Origin: Pelagicoccus enzymogenes
Lineage (GTDB): Bacteria > Verrucomicrobiota > Verrucomicrobiia > Opitutales > Opitutaceae
DNA: 64,000 nucleotides
Assembly (NCBI RefSeq): GCF_014803405.1
Contig: NZ_JACYFG010000006.1
Location: 627,501-691,500 of the forward strand
Reading direction: 5' to 3'
Shown here: one piece after another, positions 54,829 to 64,000 of the stretch
Layout of the letters: every line of letters begins with the position of its first letter
Position numbering within the stretch: the stretch's first letter is position 1
Program-made: the position numbers and the translations under genes
Notes under the pieces: generated by a model
Seen by the model: only the letters and a program-made list of their open reading frames with translations
What the model was told of the DNA's origin: nothing
The model's database searches: none

Positions 54829-55872
54829 TCACTCGAAAGGATTTAACAATCGATTGAAATTTGCGACGTGCTGCGTCTCCCCCAACTCCTCCGCTAGAGC
54901 CAAACCTGCCTTGAATGTCTCTTCCGCTTCCTCCGCTAGGCCTTCCACTCTTTGCAAGCGACCTAAAAACGCGTAGGCTTCCAAGTCCCGAGGGCTCGTA
55001 TCGATGATTTCCTTACAGTAGGCGATCGACGCCGTAGCGTTCCCCTGCTCGTTCTCAAGCAAGGCCAGCCCCATCAGGATTTTCGGTTCGGCCGGTACCA
55101 CCTCGTCCGCGTCTTCCAGCAGGCCCACTGCTCGGCTGATGCGCCCGGCTTCCGCCTCCGTCATCGCCTGTTTCAGCAATAACGCCACCAATGCACCGCG
55201 AGCCTTGTCGCTCTCCGAATGCTTTTTTAGGTAACGCTCAATCACTCGCAAGCCTTGCCGTTCCCGCTCGCTCGCGAACAGCACCTGCCCATACAAGAGC
55301 ACCGCATCATCGAATGCCGCCTCGCTCTCCACGATCGGCTCCAACAACGTTTCCGCCCGCTCCAAGTTACCTCGACGAAAAAAGAGTTCAGCAAGCTTGT
55401 AGTTGATTCTTGGATCATCGGGATCCAGCTTAGCGGCCCGCTGCAGGGAATAAGTCGCTGCCGGCGCCTTGTCCATCGCCAGGTAGACCATTCCTTGAGC
55501 ATAGAGCAAGGTGGCGGAATCCGGAAAACGCTGGCCTGCGTTCTTCAGCAAATCGAGAGCAGTCTCCCCTTTTGCATCTTTGACGTAGATGCGAGCTAGG
55601 TTCGCTATATCTTCCGCGTCCGAACCTTCATGAGAACACACCTGTTCCGCGAACGAGGAAGCGTTCGAAAACTCCCCCAAGGACTCGTAAAGCCGAGCGA
55701 TAGACCGCAGGCGAGCGAGCTCCGGCCCTTCCGCTTCAAGCGCTTGCAATTCCCTTTGCAAATGGGCTTGCACGCTTGCTTGATCTTGAGCCGAAGCGAT
55801 TCCGGGCCTGCTCGTCAGACCGAAAAGGCCAACGCACAGCAGGAAGATAACTTTGGGGAATGGGGTATTCAC
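54829..55872 (-). CDS. Tetratricopeptide repeat protein, exported
   Basis: 347 residues with a signal peptide (about 1-28). TPR units fill 40-330: RSIARLYESLGEFSNASSFA, GMVYLAMDKAPAATYSLQRA, YKLAELFFRRGNLERAETLL and AYAFLGRLQRVEGLAEEAEE. It starts seven bases after the FG-GAP/UnbV gene and is cotranscribed with it. This pairing recurs in Verrucomicrobiota and Planctomycetes, suggesting a surface complex. Confidence 0.88.
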   Translation of the reverse strand: MNTPFPKVIFLLCVGLFGLTSRPGIASAQDQASVQAHLQRELQALEAEGPELARLRSIARLYESLGEFSNASSFAEQVCSHEGSDAEDIANLARIYVKDAKGETALDLLKNAGQRFPDSATLLYAQGMVYLAMDKAPAATYSLQRAAKLDPDDPRINYKLAELFFRRGNLERAETLLEPIVESEAAFDDAVLLYGQVLFASERERQGLRVIERYLKKHSESDKARGALVALLLKQAMTEAEAGRISRAVGLLEDADEVVPAEPKILMGLALLENEQGNATASIAYCKEIIDTSPRDLEAYAFLGRLQRVEGLAEEAEETFKAGLALAEELGETQHVANFNRLLNPFE

Positions 55873-55879
55873 TCTTCGA

Positions 55880-58800
55880 TCATTCGTGGCTTGCGGTTGC
55901 CCGCAAGGCTGGAGCCGCGTTTTCGTTCATCTCAAACACCAGCAATGGCCCCTCGTTCATCGCGACGAGGAGTTCCCTAAGCCCATCTTTGTCCAAGTCG
56001 GCAAAGGCCAAATGCTTCGGATATCCGTCCACTTGCAAGCCCGATCGCCAAGGAAGCACGCTTGTGAACTCCCTCTCTGCCTTCCCCAAAAGCAAACAAA
56101 GGTTTCCCTTCAAGCGACGGCCAGCCCAAGGCAGCGGGGGCAAGGGCTCTTGCGTCAAGATAACGTCGTCGACACCATCTCCATCGATGTCCGCAGCCAC
56201 TATGTCGGTCACCTTCCCTACCTGAGCCATGCCCGGCAGGGGCTTGGCTGTGAATCGCCCGTCGAGGCCTTGATAAAAAACCATGCTACGGCTCTGCGTC
56301 ATTTCATCTTTGCGAAACGCTGCGTCCAAATCGGGAAAGAGCGACTCCACCGGCGACCTCGCGTACTCCTCGAAGCTGCGCGAAGCGCTCATTATCTCTT
56401 CGGAAAAAAGCTTGGACGCGATGTTTCTCGTCTCTCGAGGAACGAGCTTTCCTTCCCAGGTGTAACTCAAGAGCTGAGCGCCTGATCCCCCTTGTATCCG
56501 AGAAAACATCACATCCGGGGCATCTTGGCGCGGATTAAACTTCGAGTTCGCTCCCAAGTTGCCCAATACAAAGTCAAGTCGGCCATCCCCGTCAAAATCA
56601 CCTGCAGCTACCGAAGTCCAAACGCCTTGCAAGGCGGCTTCCTCGATCGCGCCTTCACTTCGGAGCAACCGGCCTTCTTCCATTATCCACAAAATCGGAC
56701 TTCCCCACTCTCGGACCTGTAGCAAATCCTCGTCTCCGTCTCCATCGATATCGACCGCAAGCAGATCTGAAGTACGACCGGACAGCACGAACTGTTTGGC
56801 AAAACCGGAATCTGTATCCGGGCGATACCCTTGCTCCGACCTCAACCAAACTTGATTGTCACTAGAAAACGGATACCGATCTTTCAAGGTCCCGCCTCCT
56901 ATGAGCAAATCCTTTCGTCCGTCCCCATCCACGTCAATCAAACAGGAAGCCGTGGAGGCAAGAGCCGGAGTCGAAAAGGACTCTTGCGGCATGCGTACGA
57001 ATTCAAGGTCTCCGCTGTTTAAATAGATCCGATCACGGTAGAATTCGCTCCCTTCGTCCAGCTCCATGCTGCCCGCCAGGGCTAGAATATCCAAGTCCCC
57101 GTCCCCTTCGTAGTCGAAAAGGAGGAGCCCCGTGTCCTCCGCGTCGTAATCGTCGTAAAAGACATCCGACTCGACCAAAGAAAGCCTGCCGTTGCCCCGA
57201 TTACGGAATACCCGCGTTTCCTGTCCAGTCGCCCCGCCGAGCGTCACGTCTTCCCAACCGTCTCCGTCGATATCTCCGACCCTCAACTGGGGACCACTCC
57301 AAGTTTCGTCGAAGGGCAACAAGGGCTGCTGCGCAAAGGCATCGTAAAACTCTTCCTCGCTCAGCGACTCCTCGTCCAAATCGAGATCAACCATTTCAAA
57401 CAAGGTCGACTCGTCCGCCAAACGACTCTCCTCTTTAGTATCCATTTCTCTGATATGGTAATGACGACCGAGCTCCATATCTCGCAAGACCTGCGTTTTC
57501 CCGCTCGGCCAATCAATACGCAATTCATCGATAGCGCTGGCTTCGAGAAAGGAAAAATGCAGATGAGGTTCATCTTGGGACATGTATCCTCGCAGGGCGC
57601 TCAACTCTCGAGACTGCAGCTGATCGCCTGCCTTTGCCGTCAGCTTCGCCCCATATCCAAATCGGTTACTTTCCACACCTTCTAGGCGAATCGTCACTCG
57701 CTCACCGCTTACGCTTCGATTGCGATAGAGAGTGGGCGGACCATCGAGGTTGTTGAGGATCAAATCCAGGTCGCCATCCGTATCAAAGTCCGCAAAGCTA
57801 GCGGCGAAGCTGACGCCCCATTCGTCCAAGCCCCATTGCCCGCTCGTCTCCTCGAAGGAGAGCTTTCCGGAATTGCGAAAAGCCATGTTCCTTTCCTTCA
57901 AAGGCGGACTGTTCTCGTATCCCTTGATTCGATGCATCACGCTGCGAGCCTGTCCCATCCGAGCAGCCAAATCGCTGTTGTGAAACTCGCGCACCATTCC
58001 GTTAGTGAAGAAGGCGTCGAGCCAGCCATCGTTATCCATGTCGACTAAGCGGACCGCCCATGTCCAGCCCGTCGCTTCCAATCCCGTCAGATGCCCCACT
58101 TCCGCGAACTGTTCGGGCCCAATCTTCAGCGAGAGCATGTTGTACATGAACTGGCTGATCTTCGATTTGGATACGCTCAGCAAGTAGGAGCCTTGGGTTC
58201 CAACCGAAACGTGGTGCTTTACGTGATCGGGTGTCGCCATGTCTGCAACCAAAAAGTCGAGATGCCCATCGTTGTTGATATCGCCCAGATCCGCCCCCAT
58301 GCCGAAATAGGGAGCGCTCACCAAGGCATCCTGAATAACATCCGTGAAAGTATTGTCCTTGTTGTTTCGATACAAACGATCTGTTGGAGCAAAGTCGTTC
58401 GCCACGTAGACATCAGGCCACCCATCTTCGTTGTAGTCCCACCAAATTGCTGCGTGCCCCTGACCTCGCCCCGAAATGCCTGATCGTTCCGTAACATCCT
58501 CGAAGCGATCTCCCATGTTCTCCAAAAGCAAATCGGGCATTCCTTCGGGCTTGCTCGCTTTCTGCAGGAAGTTGCATTGCAAATACAGATCGAGATCTCC
58601 ATCTCGATCCATGTCCGCAAAAGAGGGGGCGTTCGAACCTGTGCTCAGGTTCAATCCCCACCTTGCTCCTTGCTCTACGAAAACGCCCGCCCCGTCATTC
58701 AGGTAGAGCTCGTTCTCGAATCCGATGTAGCAAACGTACAAATCCAAGTCGCCATCATTGTCGATATCGACAAAGCTAGCACCTGAGGCGAATCCCTCCT

Positions 58801-59188
58801 TCCCCGCGACCCCTGCTGACTCCGTCGCGTCCTCGAATCGGAAGTCTCCAAGGTTTAAATACAGAGCGTTCGGCGAATCCTTGCTGACGAGATATACATC
58901 GGGAAGCCCATCCCCGTTTACGTCGCCGAGAACCACCCCCGTACCGATACTGCCATTGTAGTACTGATGCCAATACTTCCCCCAGGCTTCCGGATGGCTG
59001 TACCGATTGACAGCAGTCAAACCCGAGCGCCTTGGCTCTATCTTTTCGAAAAGCGCGCCCTCGTAGCCGTCTTCAAGTGGAGCGCTCAAGGGCCTGCTCG
59101 ACAAAATACCCGATGACTCCCCCCATGCCAAATCCCCGCAACACAGGGAGACAACTGCAACAAATACGGCTGGGGCGAGGCGAATCAT
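55880..59188 (-). CDS. FG-GAP repeat / ASPIC-UnbV protein, secreted, large
   Basis: 1102 residues with a signal peptide (about 1-23). At least eight FG-GAP calcium-binding motifs of the DxDxDG type occur, for example DVNGDGLPDVYL, DIDNDGDLDLYV, DIDGDGWEDVTL, DFDGDGRLDFVLGN and DIDGDGVDDVIL. Between the two propeller halves (about 495-580) is the ASPIC/UnbV region (RFGYGAKLTAKAGDQ to LRIDWPSGKTQ). Such proteins may bind extracellular ligands. It is first of a two-gene unit with the TPR protein. Confidence 0.92.
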   Translation of the reverse strand: MIRLAPAVFVAVVSLCCGDLAWGESSGILSSRPLSAPLEDGYEGALFEKIEPRRSGLTAVNRYSHPEAWGKYWHQYYNGSIGTGVVLGDVNGDGLPDVYLVSKDSPNALYLNLGDFRFEDATESAGVAGKEGFASGASFVDIDNDGDLDLYVCYIGFENELYLNDGAGVFVEQGARWGLNLSTGSNAPSFADMDRDGDLDLYLQCNFLQKASKPEGMPDLLLENMGDRFEDVTERSGISGRGQGHAAIWWDYNEDGWPDVYVANDFAPTDRLYRNNKDNTFTDVIQDALVSAPYFGMGADLGDINNDGHLDFLVADMATPDHVKHHVSVGTQGSYLLSVSKSKISQFMYNMLSLKIGPEQFAEVGHLTGLEATGWTWAVRLVDMDNDGWLDAFFTNGMVREFHNSDLAARMGQARSVMHRIKGYENSPPLKERNMAFRNSGKLSFEETSGQWGLDEWGVSFAASFADFDTDGDLDLILNNLDGPPTLYRNRSVSGERVTIRLEGVESNRFGYGAKLTAKAGDQLQSRELSALRGYMSQDEPHLHFSFLEASAIDELRIDWPSGKTQVLRDMELGRHYHIREMDTKEESRLADESTLFEMVDLDLDEESLSEEEFYDAFAQQPLLPFDETWSGPQLRVGDIDGDGWEDVTLGGATGQETRVFRNRGNGRLSLVESDVFYDDYDAEDTGLLLFDYEGDGDLDILALAGSMELDEGSEFYRDRIYLNSGDLEFVRMPQESFSTPALASTASCLIDVDGDGRKDLLIGGGTLKDRYPFSSDNQVWLRSEQGYRPDTDSGFAKQFVLSGRTSDLLAVDIDGDGDEDLLQVREWGSPILWIMEEGRLLRSEGAIEEAALQGVWTSVAAGDFDGDGRLDFVLGNLGANSKFNPRQDAPDVMFSRIQGGSGAQLLSYTWEGKLVPRETRNIASKLFSEEIMSASRSFEEYARSPVESLFPDLDAAFRKDEMTQSRSMVFYQGLDGRFTAKPLPGMAQVGKVTDIVAADIDGDGVDDVILTQEPLPPLPWAGRRLKGNLCLLLGKAEREFTSVLPWRSGLQVDGYPKHLAFADLDKDGLRELLVAMNEGPLLVFEMNENAAPALRATASHE

Positions 59189-59240
59189 ATCTGTCCACCT
59201 CTTCTCCCTCGCCCGTACCTCGTGGGCAAGCCCTTTCCGC

Positions 59241-61016
59241 CTAGCCTCTCTGCCGCAAAATCCAGTCGCCGATCAATTGCAAAGTAGCGGGATCGAAGGT
59301 CTCCTCGATACGACCGTACTCCTCGATGCTTCCCGTGTCGCAGTTCTGGAAAAGATGATTCAGCCGCGGCTGTACCTTCACCAGCGAACGCCCGTTCCCA
59401 GCTCTCCGCAAACTCGCCCTCAATGCTTCCGCATTCACATCCGCCGCCACCTGCACGTCCCGCTCTCCAAAGAGAGCCAGCGTCGGTTGGCTTATTCGAT
59501 CCAGGTAGTCGCTTGGATCGGCATTCATGAGGGAACGAAACCATTTAGTGGATACGGATTTCAGGGAACTTTCGAAGACTGCATCAGTAAACCCCAAAGC
59601 TTCCAAAACGCCTTCATCATATTGAGCGCGAATGCGGGCGCTCCGCTCCCGTAAGCGTGCCACCAGCTCGCCACGCGAGAGGCTTCTATCCTTGATCAGT
59701 TCCAAGTCGCCCGCCGAATCCAACTCGATTCGCTGGATCAACGTTTCGTCGACTCCCTTGAGCCTTAACCCATCGCTCGCCTGCCGCAGCAATAGCTTGT
59801 CCAAGGCGACTCCAGGGGGCGCGAGCAGGACGAGAAAGTCCACTTGCTCGTCCTGAGTCGCCGCCATCGGCCCCACCAATCCGCCTTCGCTGTGGCCGAT
59901 CAAGCCTAGGGCATCGAGGTCGACCTCCTCCTGCTGCTCAAGGAAACGGACGCCTGCCAACGCATCTCCCGCAAATTGCCCCACTTCGCTTTCCATCAGC
60001 TTCCCTTGGGAACCCCCGACGCCCCGATCGTCGTACCTCAGAGACGCAATTCCCCTGCGGCCCAGAGCATCCGCGATGACCGCAAACGGCTTGTGCCCCA
60101 TCAGGCTCTCGTCTCGATCCTGCGGCCCCGACCCGCTCAAGAAAAGAACCGTTGGAAAGGGCCCCTCTCCTGGCGGCACCAAGAACGTTCCCGCAAATTC
60201 GAGGCCTTCCGCCTCATTTCGAAACGTCACCTCACGCTCCTCGTAAGGGAACGGTCCCCGCGGTTCCTGCGGACGATTCTGGGCAACCGGCTCGGCGAGG
60301 CGAAGAAAGGTCAAAGGAAAACTGCGGCCGCCCTGCGTCCAATCGCCCCGCAACTCGCTGCCGTCTTCGCTCAAGTCCCCCTTGAAAGATCCGCCAATGC
60401 GGGAAATTTGATAAGAGAACCTACCCGCTTCGAGCAAAAGATCGTCCATCTCCAGCCCGTTCACTCCTTGGTCTAAACTGTCCATCGTGCCGGAAAGAGA
60501 TCCCTCATCGCTTTCCTCAACATGCAAAGCGAGCCGCAAAGACGAGGGCCCTACCGCAAGCTCTCCGAACCACTCTCCCGCAACACCCTCCCCAGGTATC
60601 CCTTTTTTGGGCACAGGCTCAGCCGCTACCGCTTCATCGGCGAACTTCAACTCGAACTTCAACGTCTGGCCGCCTTGCGTGAAGTCGCCGCTGATCCGGT
60701 TTTGCTCCACCTCGTAAACGCCCCTGAAGCTCGGCTCCCCCGGAACTCCCTCCATGGCGAAACCCACCGCGAACTCACCGACCTCTACATTGGCAAGAGC
60801 AAACCCACGCAAACCTTGGGCTGGAATATCGATCTTGCCCGACCAAATTCCATCCTCGCTCCTATCGAGGGTCACAAGGATCGCAAGGGAACTGCCCGGG
60901 ATCTTGATCTCTCCCTTCCACAGGCCAAGCGGCGGAGACGCTATGGCAAGCGCCGCGAGGCTCAATGCCGAGAAGAGAACACCCAGTTTAAAGAGGAAAG
61001 TAGGTTTCGTTTTCAT
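59241..61016 (-). CDS. Alpha/beta hydrolase (dienelactone hydrolase-like), exported
   Basis: 591 residues with a signal peptide (about 1-26). Two lipocalin-like modules in the first 250 residues each contain the phrase GDFTQGGQTL or GDWTQGGRSF, an internal duplication. The hydrolase domain follows: TVLFLSGSGPQDRDES, the oxyanion and first strand, then GLIGHSEGG with the nucleophilic Ser, and the Asp and His of the triad in LALFGERDVQV and PRLNHLFQ. Substrate is probably an ester. Start is clear from the signal peptide. Confidence 0.9.
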   Translation of the reverse strand: MKTKPTFLFKLGVLFSALSLAALAIASPPLGLWKGEIKIPGSSLAILVTLDRSEDGIWSGKIDIPAQGLRGFALANVEVGEFAVGFAMEGVPGEPSFRGVYEVEQNRISGDFTQGGQTLKFELKFADEAVAAEPVPKKGIPGEGVAGEWFGELAVGPSSLRLALHVEESDEGSLSGTMDSLDQGVNGLEMDDLLLEAGRFSYQISRIGGSFKGDLSEDGSELRGDWTQGGRSFPLTFLRLAEPVAQNRPQEPRGPFPYEEREVTFRNEAEGLEFAGTFLVPPGEGPFPTVLFLSGSGPQDRDESLMGHKPFAVIADALGRRGIASLRYDDRGVGGSQGKLMESEVGQFAGDALAGVRFLEQQEEVDLDALGLIGHSEGGLVGPMAATQDEQVDFLVLLAPPGVALDKLLLRQASDGLRLKGVDETLIQRIELDSAGDLELIKDRSLSRGELVARLRERSARIRAQYDEGVLEALGFTDAVFESSLKSVSTKWFRSLMNADPSDYLDRISQPTLALFGERDVQVAADVNAEALRASLRRAGNGRSLVKVQPRLNHLFQNCDTGSIEEYGRIEETFDPATLQLIGDWILRQRG

Positions 61017-61092
61017 GCTGCCACACTAGCAGCAGCATGTTACCCCCATGTTACCCCTTTCCCAAGAATCCGGATTTCGTCGAAAAGCCCCG

Positions 61093-62220
61093 TCAACCTG
61101 CCCGATAGTAGCTTGCCAAGGCATCTCGCGCCTGAACCGCCAGAGCTTCCGCCAATTGCTGCATCAACTCCGCGTGCTCCGGGTCCGGCGGCTCGCTCAA
61201 CTGCAATTCCTGACCGGTCACCGCCCGGCGATCCCCCTGCAACACATCCCACTGGACCGCCCAAGAGCTCTTTCCCGGTAGCTCGCGATTGAGCGCCACC
61301 TCCCAAGCCGCGCCTTCGAAAACGCGCACCCGGGCCGGACAGGCTAGCTCGATGCGCTTTTCCCGACGGAATACCTTGGCCTTGACCTCAACAGGTTCCG
61401 CATCCTGTACCGACGCGTTCAATACACGCTGAAACGCCGTTTGCCCAATCTCCGCCTCATGGCGGTTAGCCACCAACTCTCCGATGCTCAGCTCCAGGTA
61501 CTGGTGAGCCTTCGTTTCCCCCAATTCGCTGCTGGGCACGAAAGCGACAAATCCATGCGGGCCGTGAGCCTCGAGCTCATGGACCAAAGCCGCCATCATG
61601 CTGCCGGGGTTCAAGCTATGCCCCTGAGCGCGCACCGGGTCGATCCCCACCAACAGCGTTCCCGCCCGACGAGCATCTTCCGCCTTCTGTACGATATCGT
61701 CCCGCTCGCCCGCGAATCGCATGGCGACCAAATAGTGATCGTAAGCCTCCCTAGCCCTGTAAAGATCGTCGTCCTCCATCAACGCATCCGCAAACTGGAT
61801 ACGGCTCTCAGCTGCCTTCGCGCGAGCCGATTCGATTTCCGCATGGTAGTAGACCACCTCGATCCCGCTCTGCCCCGCGAAGGGAGTCAGAGCCGCTCGA
61901 GTCGACAAGCCTTGCAATACTTCGTAAGCCGATAATGCGCGTTCCCAGCGAAAGGGGTCGCTCGCGTTTTCCTCCGCTTGACGCGCCCGGCCCAACCACT
62001 CCGCCCGCGCTTGCGGGTACGCCCTCAGGAAAATGGCCGCCGCCTTTTCATTGTCCGGCTTACGAGCAAGCCGGTCCGCCGAAACGCGAGCCGCTTCCGC
62101 GAAATCCCCTTGCTTGAAAGCCGACTCTCCCGTCTCGCAACCGGAAAGCAGAATGAGGCCGCACAAAATGAGAACGGCAGTGAAGAAGGGCGTCTGGGGA
62201 TCAGCTTTGAGGAATTTCAT
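61093..62220 (-). CDS. Hypothetical lipoprotein with helical N-terminal repeats
   Basis: 375 residues from ATG at 62220; ten upstream residues are rejected. The lipoprotein signal ends at Cys28 (GLILLSGC). Residues about 30-190 are Ala/Arg/Glu-rich helices, TPR-like (FAEAARVSADRLARKPDNEK). The rest is a beta-rich domain of unknown fold ending in a C-terminal helix. It lies after the alpha/beta hydrolase on the same strand and divergent from the cytochrome gene. Confidence 0.55.
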   Translation of the reverse strand: MKFLKADPQTPFFTAVLILCGLILLSGCETGESAFKQGDFAEAARVSADRLARKPDNEKAAAIFLRAYPQARAEWLGRARQAEENASDPFRWERALSAYEVLQGLSTRAALTPFAGQSGIEVVYYHAEIESARAKAAESRIQFADALMEDDDLYRAREAYDHYLVAMRFAGERDDIVQKAEDARRAGTLLVGIDPVRAQGHSLNPGSMMAALVHELEAHGPHGFVAFVPSSELGETKAHQYLELSIGELVANRHEAEIGQTAFQRVLNASVQDAEPVEVKAKVFRREKRIELACPARVRVFEGAAWEVALNRELPGKSSWAVQWDVLQGDRRAVTGQELQLSEPPDPEHAELMQQLAEALAVQARDALASYYRAG

Positions 62221-62418
62221 AGGGAGCCAAAAGACAAGGAGCCTAGGCAAGGCATGAGACGCCGCAAGCCAGCAGGCTATTCATTCCCCGATCCCGTTTT
62301 CCTACAATTGGAAACGATTTTCCGGCCCCTTCTGAACGGTTCACCTAATATCTGCTATGCAACTGCCTAATAACATGCAATAGTCGAAGCCCCCCCAAAA
62401 ACAAGACACGCTCCCCAA

Positions 62419-64000
62419 ATGCGTCTTTACTTAGCCCCCCTTTTCGCCTCGCAGGCGCTCAGCCTGTCGACATTCGCCCAATCTCAGGACGAGTCCTTCC
62501 ACGGATTTGCTCAAGAATACTGCATCGACTGCCACAACCCCGAGAAGCGCAAAGGCAAGTTCGACCTGCAAACACTGCTCGAGCAAGCCCCCTCGAATCA
62601 CTACGGGAAATGGGAAGAGATCCTCTGGATGCTGGAGGACCGCGACATGCCGCCCGAAGACGAGGAAGGCGAGGCCCCCTTGAAGCGCCCCAGCGAAGCG
62701 GAGTACCAGCGCTTCACGTCCTTCGTAGCCCAGACCCTGGACAGTCTCCAGCCGCCGCTCCCCAGCTCCGCGGAGGATAAGGACTTTATCGCCCAGAACT
62801 GCGTCAGCTGCCACAACGTCGACGACCAGGAGGCCGGCCTCGTGCTGGAAGGCCTCAGCATCGACGACCCCACCAGCGACCCGCAACTCTTCGAGCACAT
62901 CGTGCGGCGCCTCGACGCCCGCCAAATGCCGCCCGCCGCCCGCAAACGACCCAGCGAGGAGAAATACCAAGAAGTCCTCAGCCATCTCGTCGGCGCCCTC
63001 GACGCCCAAGCCGCCGCCCAACCTCAGCCCGGCCGCACCGATACCTTTCGCCGCCTCAACCGCACCGAGTACCAGAATGCCATCCGCGACCTGCTCGGCG
63101 TGCAAATCGACGCCGCCGCTCTGCTGCCCAAGGACGAATCCAGCCATGGATTCGACAACATCACCGTCGGCAACCTCTCTCCCACCCTGCTCGACCGCTA
63201 CATCACCGCCGCCCAAAAAGTCACCCGCCTCGCCATCGGCACCCCCAACGACAGCGTACAGGGCGACGTCTTTCGCGTGCCCGCCGACCTCACGCAAGAG
63301 AAACGCATCGATGGCCTGCCCCTCGGCACTCGCGGCGGAGCCCTGATCCCTTACAACTTCCCCCAAGACGGCGAATACGAGATCACCGTACGCCTCACCC
63401 GAGACCGCAACGAACACGTCGAAGGGCTCAGAGGCCAACACCAAATGGACATCCTGCTCGACCGCGAGCTGCTGCAACGCTTCACCGTGCAACGCCCCGA
63501 AGACGGCCGCCGCGACCATTCCCTCGTCGACGAACACCTCAAGATCCGCGCCCGCATCGAAGCCGGCCCCCGCGATCTCGGCGTCACCTTCGTGCAAGAG
63601 TCCTACTCCTTGCTGGAGAACAAGCGCAAGCCCCACCAAGCCCACTTCAACCTCCACCGCCACCCGCGCCTCTCGCCAGCGGTGTATTCAGTTTCCATTA
63701 CAGGTCCCTACCAAGGTCAAGGCGCCGCCAACACCCCGAGCCGAAAGAAAATTTTTACCCGCACCCCCACGGGACCCCACGACGAAGAAGCTGCCGCCAA
63801 GGAAATCCTCGCCACCCTCATGAAGCGGGCCTACCGGCGTCCCATCACCAGCGAGGACCTTGAGAAGCCTCTGCGCTTCTACCACGAAGCCGCCGTCGAC
63901 GCGGGCTTCGAGGCTGGCATCGAGATGGCCCTCAACTCCATTCTCGTCAGCCCAGAATTCCTCTTCCGCATCGAACGCGATCCGCAAACATTGCCCGAAA
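62419..64000 (+). CDS. Planctomycete-type cytochrome / DUF1592-like protein, 5' part (runs off window)
   Basis: At least 527 residues with no stop before the window end. A signal peptide (about 1-20) is followed by two tandem cytochrome-like modules: CIDCH (C35, C38, H39) with MLEDRDMPPEDE, and CVSCH (C128, C131, H132) with RRLDARQMPPAA. A DUF1587 region starts FRRLNRTEYQNAIRDLLGVQ near residue 215. A carbohydrate-binding-like beta domain follows (about 290-420), then the DUF1592/DUF1595 region (MKRAYRRPITSEDLEKPLRF). It is a predicted periplasmic haem protein acting on polymers, often paired with a DUF1552 gene, which would lie beyond the window. Confidence 0.9.
   Translation, partial: MRLYLAPLFASQALSLSTFAQSQDESFHGFAQEYCIDCHNPEKRKGKFDLQTLLEQAPSNHYGKWEEILWMLEDRDMPPEDEEGEAPLKRPSEAEYQRFTSFVAQTLDSLQPPLPSSAEDKDFIAQNCVSCHNVDDQEAGLVLEGLSIDDPTSDPQLFEHIVRRLDARQMPPAARKRPSEEKYQEVLSHLVGALDAQAAAQPQPGRTDTFRRLNRTEYQNAIRDLLGVQIDAAALLPKDESSHGFDNITVGNLSPTLLDRYITAAQKVTRLAIGTPNDSVQGDVFRVPADLTQEKRIDGLPLGTRGGALIPYNFPQDGEYEITVRLTRDRNEHVEGLRGQHQMDILLDRELLQRFTVQRPEDGRRDHSLVDEHLKIRARIEAGPRDLGVTFVQESYSLLENKRKPHQAHFNLHRHPRLSPAVYSVSITGPYQGQGAANTPSRKKIFTRTPTGPHDEEAAAKEILATLMKRAYRRPITSEDLEKPLRFYHEAAVDAGFEAGIEMALNSILVSPEFLFRIERDPQTLPE

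Noticed and set aside
62431-63663. 410-residue minus-strand open frame
   Set aside because: Antisense to the cytochrome/DUF1592-like gene, whose haem motifs and DUF1587 region are on the plus strand.
1-64000. CRISPR arrays, tRNA or rRNA genes, prophage, transposases, toxin-antitoxin pairs
   Set aside because: None was recognised on reading; no regularly spaced direct repeats, cloverleaf or integrase-like sequence were found.

Overview
The window looks like chromosomal DNA of a Verrucomicrobiota bacterium, most likely an Opitutae/Puniceicoccales-type (Pelagicoccus- or Coraliomargarita-like) marine polysaccharide degrader. This rests on combined family content, not on a marker gene. That content includes a VPDSG-type sorting tail, planctomycete-type cytochrome/DUF1592-like protein, FG-GAP/UnbV plus TPR pair, many secreted glycoside hydrolases, TonB receptors and a propeller hybrid kinase. 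No rRNA, tRNA, CRISPR, prophage or transposase gene was recognised. Many genes lack a clear Shine-Dalgarno sequence.

Layout. 1-479: 3' end of a cytosine-5 DNA methyltransferase. 568-12299 (minus): eight tightly packed genes, a MoxR ATPase, DUF58 and two VWA membrane proteins interleaved with an ABC-2 type transporter and two uncharacterised membrane proteins. 12566-17766: haem lipoprotein, RluA-type pseudouridine synthase, lipoprotein, FKBP isomerase, VPDAG-CTERM protein, and a TetR regulator with a small membrane protein. REP-like palindromes are scattered through this part. 18328-22478: xylan block with GH10 xylanase and a GH8 exo-oligoxylanase. 22586-24874: a 26-residue membrane peptide with its own terminator, an atypical Nramp transporter and a Nudix hydrolase. 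25122-28923: GH43 arabinanase and a divergent DUF1080 protein.

28944-34263 (minus) is a five-gene metal uptake operon: a His/Glu-rich TonB receptor, LolD-like ATPase, FtsX-like permease, His-rich lipoprotein and DUF3299 protein. It resembles zinc-starvation clusters. 34396-38227 (minus) encodes an Amt ammonium channel fused to a PAS domain, four bases upstream of a histidine kinase with almost no sensor region of its own, probably a split ammonium sensor. 38489-44695: MFS transporter, DUF1853, DUF4250, TonB receptor, SDR and aldo-keto reductase.

44814-51480: a 1261-residue propeller hybrid kinase divergent from a GH95 fucosidase, probably sensor and target. 51521-62220 (minus): ThuA-ankyrin fusion, HDOD response regulator with Glu in place of the phosphoacceptor Asp, TPR protein plus FG-GAP/UnbV protein, alpha/beta hydrolase and a lipoprotein. 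62419-64000: 5' part of a secreted protein with two tandem planctomycete-type cytochrome modules, running off the window.
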